A DNA stretch of 64,000 nt from Cytobacillus sp. FSL H8-0458 (GTDB lineage: Bacteria > Bacillota > Bacilli > Bacillales > Cytobacillaceae). This document shows positions 61,668 through 64,000 of this stretch, piece after piece. The position numbers and the translations under genes were made by a program. The stretch lies in the NCBI RefSeq assembly GCF_038002165.1, contig NZ_JBBOBR010000001.1, positions 1,488,001-1,552,000 of the forward strand, read 5' to 3'. Numbering within the stretch: the stretch's first letter is position 1; each line of letters begins with the position of its first letter. The notes beneath the pieces were generated by a model. That model saw only the letters and a list, made by a program, of their open reading frames with translations, did not search any database and was not told the DNA's origin.

Positions 61668-61688
61668 AAATCGTAATTATTACGGTTT
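61668..61688. promoter_or_regulatory. Zur box D, before rpsN
   Basis: AAATCGTAATTATTACGGTTT, 20 of 21 positions of the Zur consensus, 22 bases before the rpsN start codon region. A TTGCGT/TTTAAT promoter with a 17-base spacer lies at 61624-61652. Confidence 0.93.
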
Positions 61689-61710
61689 ACATAATAAAGG
61701 AGTGAATGCA

Positions 61711-61980
61711 TTGGCAAAAAAATCAAAAGTGGCCAAGGAGATTAAACGGCAGGAGCTTGTCTTAAAATATGCTGAATTACGAAGGGAACTCAAGGAGAAG
61801 GGTGACTATGATGCGTTAAGGAAGCTTCCAAGAGACTCATCACCGACACGCCTGAAAAATCGCTGCCAGGTGACCGGAAGACCTCGGGGATATCTCCGCA
61901 AATTTAAAATGTCCCGGATCGCATTCAGGGAATTTGCTCATAAAGGACAGGTTCCGGGAGTTAAAAAATCAAGCTGGTAA
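61711..61980 (+). CDS. rpsN: Zinc-independent 30S ribosomal protein S14 (C-minus form)
   Basis: 89 residues from TTG 61711, 8 bases after AAAGGAG; the open GTG at 61702 abuts that site. [32 protein letters not shown] with the middle [27 protein letters not shown] and end PGVKKSSW identify the long S14 that lacks the CxxC zinc ribbon. Under zinc starvation it replaces the zinc-binding S14 and frees zinc. Directly behind Zur box D. Confidence 0.96.
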   Translation: MAKKSKVAKEIKRQELVLKYAELRRELKEKGDYDALRKLPRDSSPTRLKNRCQVTGRPRGYLRKFKMSRIAFREFAHKGQVPGVKKSSW

Positions 61981-62000
61981 TGAAATTGGAGGTAATGAGA

Positions 62001-62252
62001 ATGAAGGGAAGTATTCATCCGGATTATCATAAAGTGGTATTCATGGATAGTAACAGCGGCTTTAAATTTTTGACAGGATCAACAAAAACAGCAAATGAAA
62101 CAATACAGTGGGAAGATGGAAACACCTACCCATTGATCAAGGTGGAAGTAAGCTCAGATACACACCCGTTTTACACCGGAGTTCAGAAATTTACTGATCG
62201 CGGCGGGCGTACAGAACGATTTATGAAGAGATACAATATGAAAGAAAAGTAA
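62001..62252 (+). CDS. rpmE2: 50S ribosomal protein L31 type B (zinc-independent)
   Basis: 83 residues from ATG 62001, 8 bases after GGAGG; in-frame ATGs at 61980 and 61995 are badly spaced. [28 protein letters not shown] is the type B start, with [24 protein letters not shown] at the end, and no Cys at the zinc positions. It displaces zinc-containing L31 from ribosomes during zinc limitation (YtiA in B. subtilis). Second gene of the Zur operon. Confidence 0.96.
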   Translation: MKGSIHPDYHKVVFMDSNSGFKFLTGSTKTANETIQWEDGNTYPLIKVEVSSDTHPFYTGVQKFTDRGGRTERFMKRYNMKEK

Positions 62253-62282
62253 GATAGCCACGAGTCAAGTGAGGTGAAAGAG

Positions 62283-62648
62283 ATGAATTCACATTTGATG
62301 GAAATTATTTCAAGAGAGGTCGTAAAATCACTTCCTCCAAAGCAAAAGGAGATTTATGAATTTGTCGTTGGGCTTGAAGATGAATTGGCTCAGGAGGCTT
62401 CGACATCTGAAGAATTTATGGCTCTTCTCGTGAAGCATTCACCTCATAGGCAGGCCGCAAACCATTTTAACCTTTCATTTGGCAAGCTAATGATGACCAT
62501 GCACGAAATTGAGGACATGATAACCAGTCAGCTTGAGGAGAAATTAAGAAATGTAACATGGGTCGAATTAACTGACAGTGTCCAAACAAAGAAGAAGAGG
62601 AATAAAGTCAAATACTATTATTTCTCACTAAACGAAAGTCAATTGTAA
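62283..62648 (+). CDS. Unrecognised helical protein in the Zur operon
   Basis: 121 residues from ATG 62283 (binding site GTGAGGTG). Entirely helical by eye: LPPKQKEIYEFVVGLEDELAQ resembles a sigma-70 region 4 or HTH start, and HRQAANHFNLSFGKLMMTMHEIEDMI could be the second half of an HTH. The C-terminus is basic. No Cys. It sits between rpmE2 and the next Zur box. A DNA-binding role is a guess. Confidence 0.75.
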   Translation: MNSHLMEIISREVVKSLPPKQKEIYEFVVGLEDELAQEASTSEEFMALLVKHSPHRQAANHFNLSFGKLMMTMHEIEDMITSQLEEKLRNVTWVELTDSVQTKKKRNKVKYYYFSLNESQL

Positions 62649-62663
62649 AAAATTTTACTCAGT

Positions 62664-62684
62664 AAATCGTAATGATTTCGTATT
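62664..62684. promoter_or_regulatory. Zur box E, before the flavoprotein
   Basis: AAATCGTAATGATTTCGTATT, about 17 of 21 positions of the Zur consensus, 20 bases before the ATG of the following gene. Confidence 0.78.
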
Positions 62685-62703
62685 AATACAGCAGGAGGCT
62701 AAT

Positions 62704-63870
62704 ATGGTCTATGATTGGATCGTAGTAGGAGGCGGCATTCAAGGGACTGCCATTGCAGCCTTCTTAGTTAAGAATAATAAGGTATCACCAGGTAAGCTGC
62801 GCATTATAGACCCGCATAAAATGCCATTATTTCAGTGGACTAAAAATACAGAAAAGATTGGCATGAAATTTCTTCGCTCTCCATTTGTCCATCATCTCGA
62901 TGTCGATCCGTTTAGCTTAAGAAATTTTGCAGCGAATCACCAATGGAAAAAAAGTGAGTTCTATGGGATGTATAAAAGGCCTTCGCTTGAGATCTTTAAT
63001 GAGCATAGTCAATCACTTTTCCAGGATCTCGGGCTGGGGGAGAGCTGGCATCAGGGATATGTAACCGGCATCGACAGGGAAAACGATGATTGGAATATAA
63101 GCGTGGACGAAGGAGATCGTCTAAAATCCAAAAATGTCGTTCTGGCGTTAGGCATAAACGATCAGCTATATTTCCCCGAATGGGCAGATTCTATTATGCA
63201 TGAGCAGAATCAGCTGTTTCACATTTTTGATGAAGCTGCCGATTTTTCTGCATTGCAGCTTCCGATTTCCGTTGTTGGAGGAGGCATTACAGCCGCGCAT
63301 ACTGCCATTAAGCTTTCAGCACTTTATCCTGGTCAAGTCACTTTAATAAAAAGACATCCGTTTAGAGTGTGTGATTTTGACAGTGATCCGGGCTGGCTGG
63401 GACCCAAGTATCAAAAAAACTATCAGCGAATTCAGGATTACTCAGAGCGAAGGGAGGTCATCAAGAAGGCAAGAAACCGGGGATCACTGCCGTCTGAATT
63501 ATTTCATAAACTTCGGAAGCTCGAAAATGACAAAAAGCTGAAGATTACAGATGGGGAAATCACCTCCGTAAAGGAGAGCGAAAACAAAGAGCTGATCCTT
63601 TCAGTGGACACGCAGGAAGTCAAAGCGCATTCAATTGTTTTGGCGACCGGGTTCAGAACATCCAGACCTGGCGGAAGCTGGCTGGAGAGTGCCATTAAAA
63701 AGTTTGCTCTGCCGTGTGCGAAGTGCGGATACCCGATCGTCAGCCAATCACTGGAATGGTGTCCGCACTTATATGTCATGGGTCCGTTAGCAGAACTGGA
63801 GATTGGGCCAATTGCCCGAAATATCTCCGGTGCGCGCCAGGCGGCAGAAAGAATCGTCAGAAGTGTTTAA
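62704..63870 (+). CDS. Zur-linked FAD/NAD(P)-binding oxidoreductase
   Basis: 388 residues. [19 protein letters not shown] is an FAD-binding Rossmann start; [24 protein letters not shown] a second nucleotide site; [15 protein letters not shown] the usual ATG-motif near the C-terminus. The layout resembles flavin monooxygenases and lysine/ornithine N-hydroxylase-like proteins. CAKCGYPIV supplies a CxxC. ATG 62704 follows GCAGGAGG. Its Zur box and neighbours suggest a job under zinc limitation, such as metallophore modification, but the substrate is unknown. Confidence 0.85.
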   Translation: MVYDWIVVGGGIQGTAIAAFLVKNNKVSPGKLRIIDPHKMPLFQWTKNTEKIGMKFLRSPFVHHLDVDPFSLRNFAANHQWKKSEFYGMYKRPSLEIFNEHSQSLFQDLGLGESWHQGYVTGIDRENDDWNISVDEGDRLKSKNVVLALGINDQLYFPEWADSIMHEQNQLFHIFDEAADFSALQLPISVVGGGITAAHTAIKLSALYPGQVTLIKRHPFRVCDFDSDPGWLGPKYQKNYQRIQDYSERREVIKKARNRGSLPSELFHKLRKLENDKKLKITDGEITSVKESENKELILSVDTQEVKAHSIVLATGFRTSRPGGSWLESAIKKFALPCAKCGYPIVSQSLEWCPHLYVMGPLAELEIGPIARNISGARQAAERIVRSV

Positions 63871-63893
63871 AAAAATTACAGGAGGCGTTTAAA

Positions 63894-64000
63894 ATGAGAG
63901 TTAACATCACACTTGCTTGTACAGAAACCGGGGACAGAAATTATATTACCACCAAAAACAAACGGAACAACCCTGATAGGATTGAATTAATGAAGTATTC
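63894..64000 (+). CDS. rpmG: 50S ribosomal protein L33, zinc-independent form (5' part)
   Basis: 35 codons to the window end: [20 protein letters not shown] followed by [15 protein letters not shown]. The first zinc pair of ordinary L33 (CTEC) is CTET here, marking the C-minus form, as for the Zur-controlled RpmGC of B. subtilis. ATG 63894 follows CAGGAGG, 23 bases after the flavoprotein, probably in one transcript. The 3' end lies outside the window. Confidence 0.93.
   Translation, partial: MRVNITLACTETGDRNYITTKNKRNNPDRIELMKY

Overview
The window is chromosomal DNA from a spore-forming Bacillaceae bacterium, most like a pigmented Cytobacillus/Priestia-type Bacillus. Evidence: strong AAGGAGG-type ribosome binding sites, frequent TTG starts, GerP-type spore proteins, Zur boxes of the B. 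subtilis type, a yoaS-yozG-yoaT block as in B. subtilis, and an anaerobic-pathway B12 operon of the Priestia megaterium type. I saw no rRNA, tRNA, CRISPR array, transposase or phage module.

Layout. 1-1.4 kb: the start of a secreted protein (minus strand), a decayed DUF4097-like gene and a cobalamin riboswitch with its terminator. 1.5-13.3 kb: one tightly overlapping operon for corrin ring synthesis and adenosylation (cbiH-J-C-D-ET-L-F-G-A, sirC, cobA, a nitroreductase, cobO). 13.3-18.4 kb: a methyltransferase, a BtuCDF-type uptake system, an intergenic repeat and an unusual [2Fe-2S] ferredoxin-CbiX chelatase fusion. 19.2-27.1 kb: a carotenoid cluster of two convergent operons (two desaturases plus CrtM; then a third desaturase/oxygenase, a glycosyltransferase, an acyltransferase and a CruF-like protein). 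Both outer promoters carry tandem 11-bp repeats resembling operators of CarH/LitR, the B12-dependent photoreceptor repressor.

29.7-40.3 kb: six coupled genes combining a complete phosphorelay, c-di-GMP synthesis (HPt-REC-GGDEF-REC), a membrane GT2 synthase and a large membrane-anchored glycosidase-like protein; this is the best candidate for a poorly described system, probably making or processing an extracellular polysaccharide. 40.5-44.6 kb: yoaSGT, an RsbR-like stressosome protein and a spore cassette (GerP-like pair, Hsp20-like protein, 32-residue ORF). 44.9-50.6 kb: a YibE/F pair, a 34-residue ORF with its own terminator, and a TetR-controlled ABC exporter next to a strongly folded repeat.

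50.6-56.7 and 61.6-64 kb: Zur-controlled zinc-starvation genes. The first is a NikA/Cnt-like ABC importer behind three Zur boxes and a decayed copy of rpsN; the second encodes zinc-free ribosomal proteins S14, L31 and L33, a flavoprotein and a small unknown protein. Between them lie a secreted amidase, an XRE regulator with a membrane partner, a MarR regulator with a DUF3147 protein, and decayed small genes.

Several genes (rsbR-like, tetR, second NikA-type ATPase, a 136-residue unknown) lack ATG/GTG/TTG at the position their Shine-Dalgarno site and family alignment demand; CTG, ATT, ATC or ATA starts are proposed. Motif and family calls come from reading the sequence; no database search was possible.
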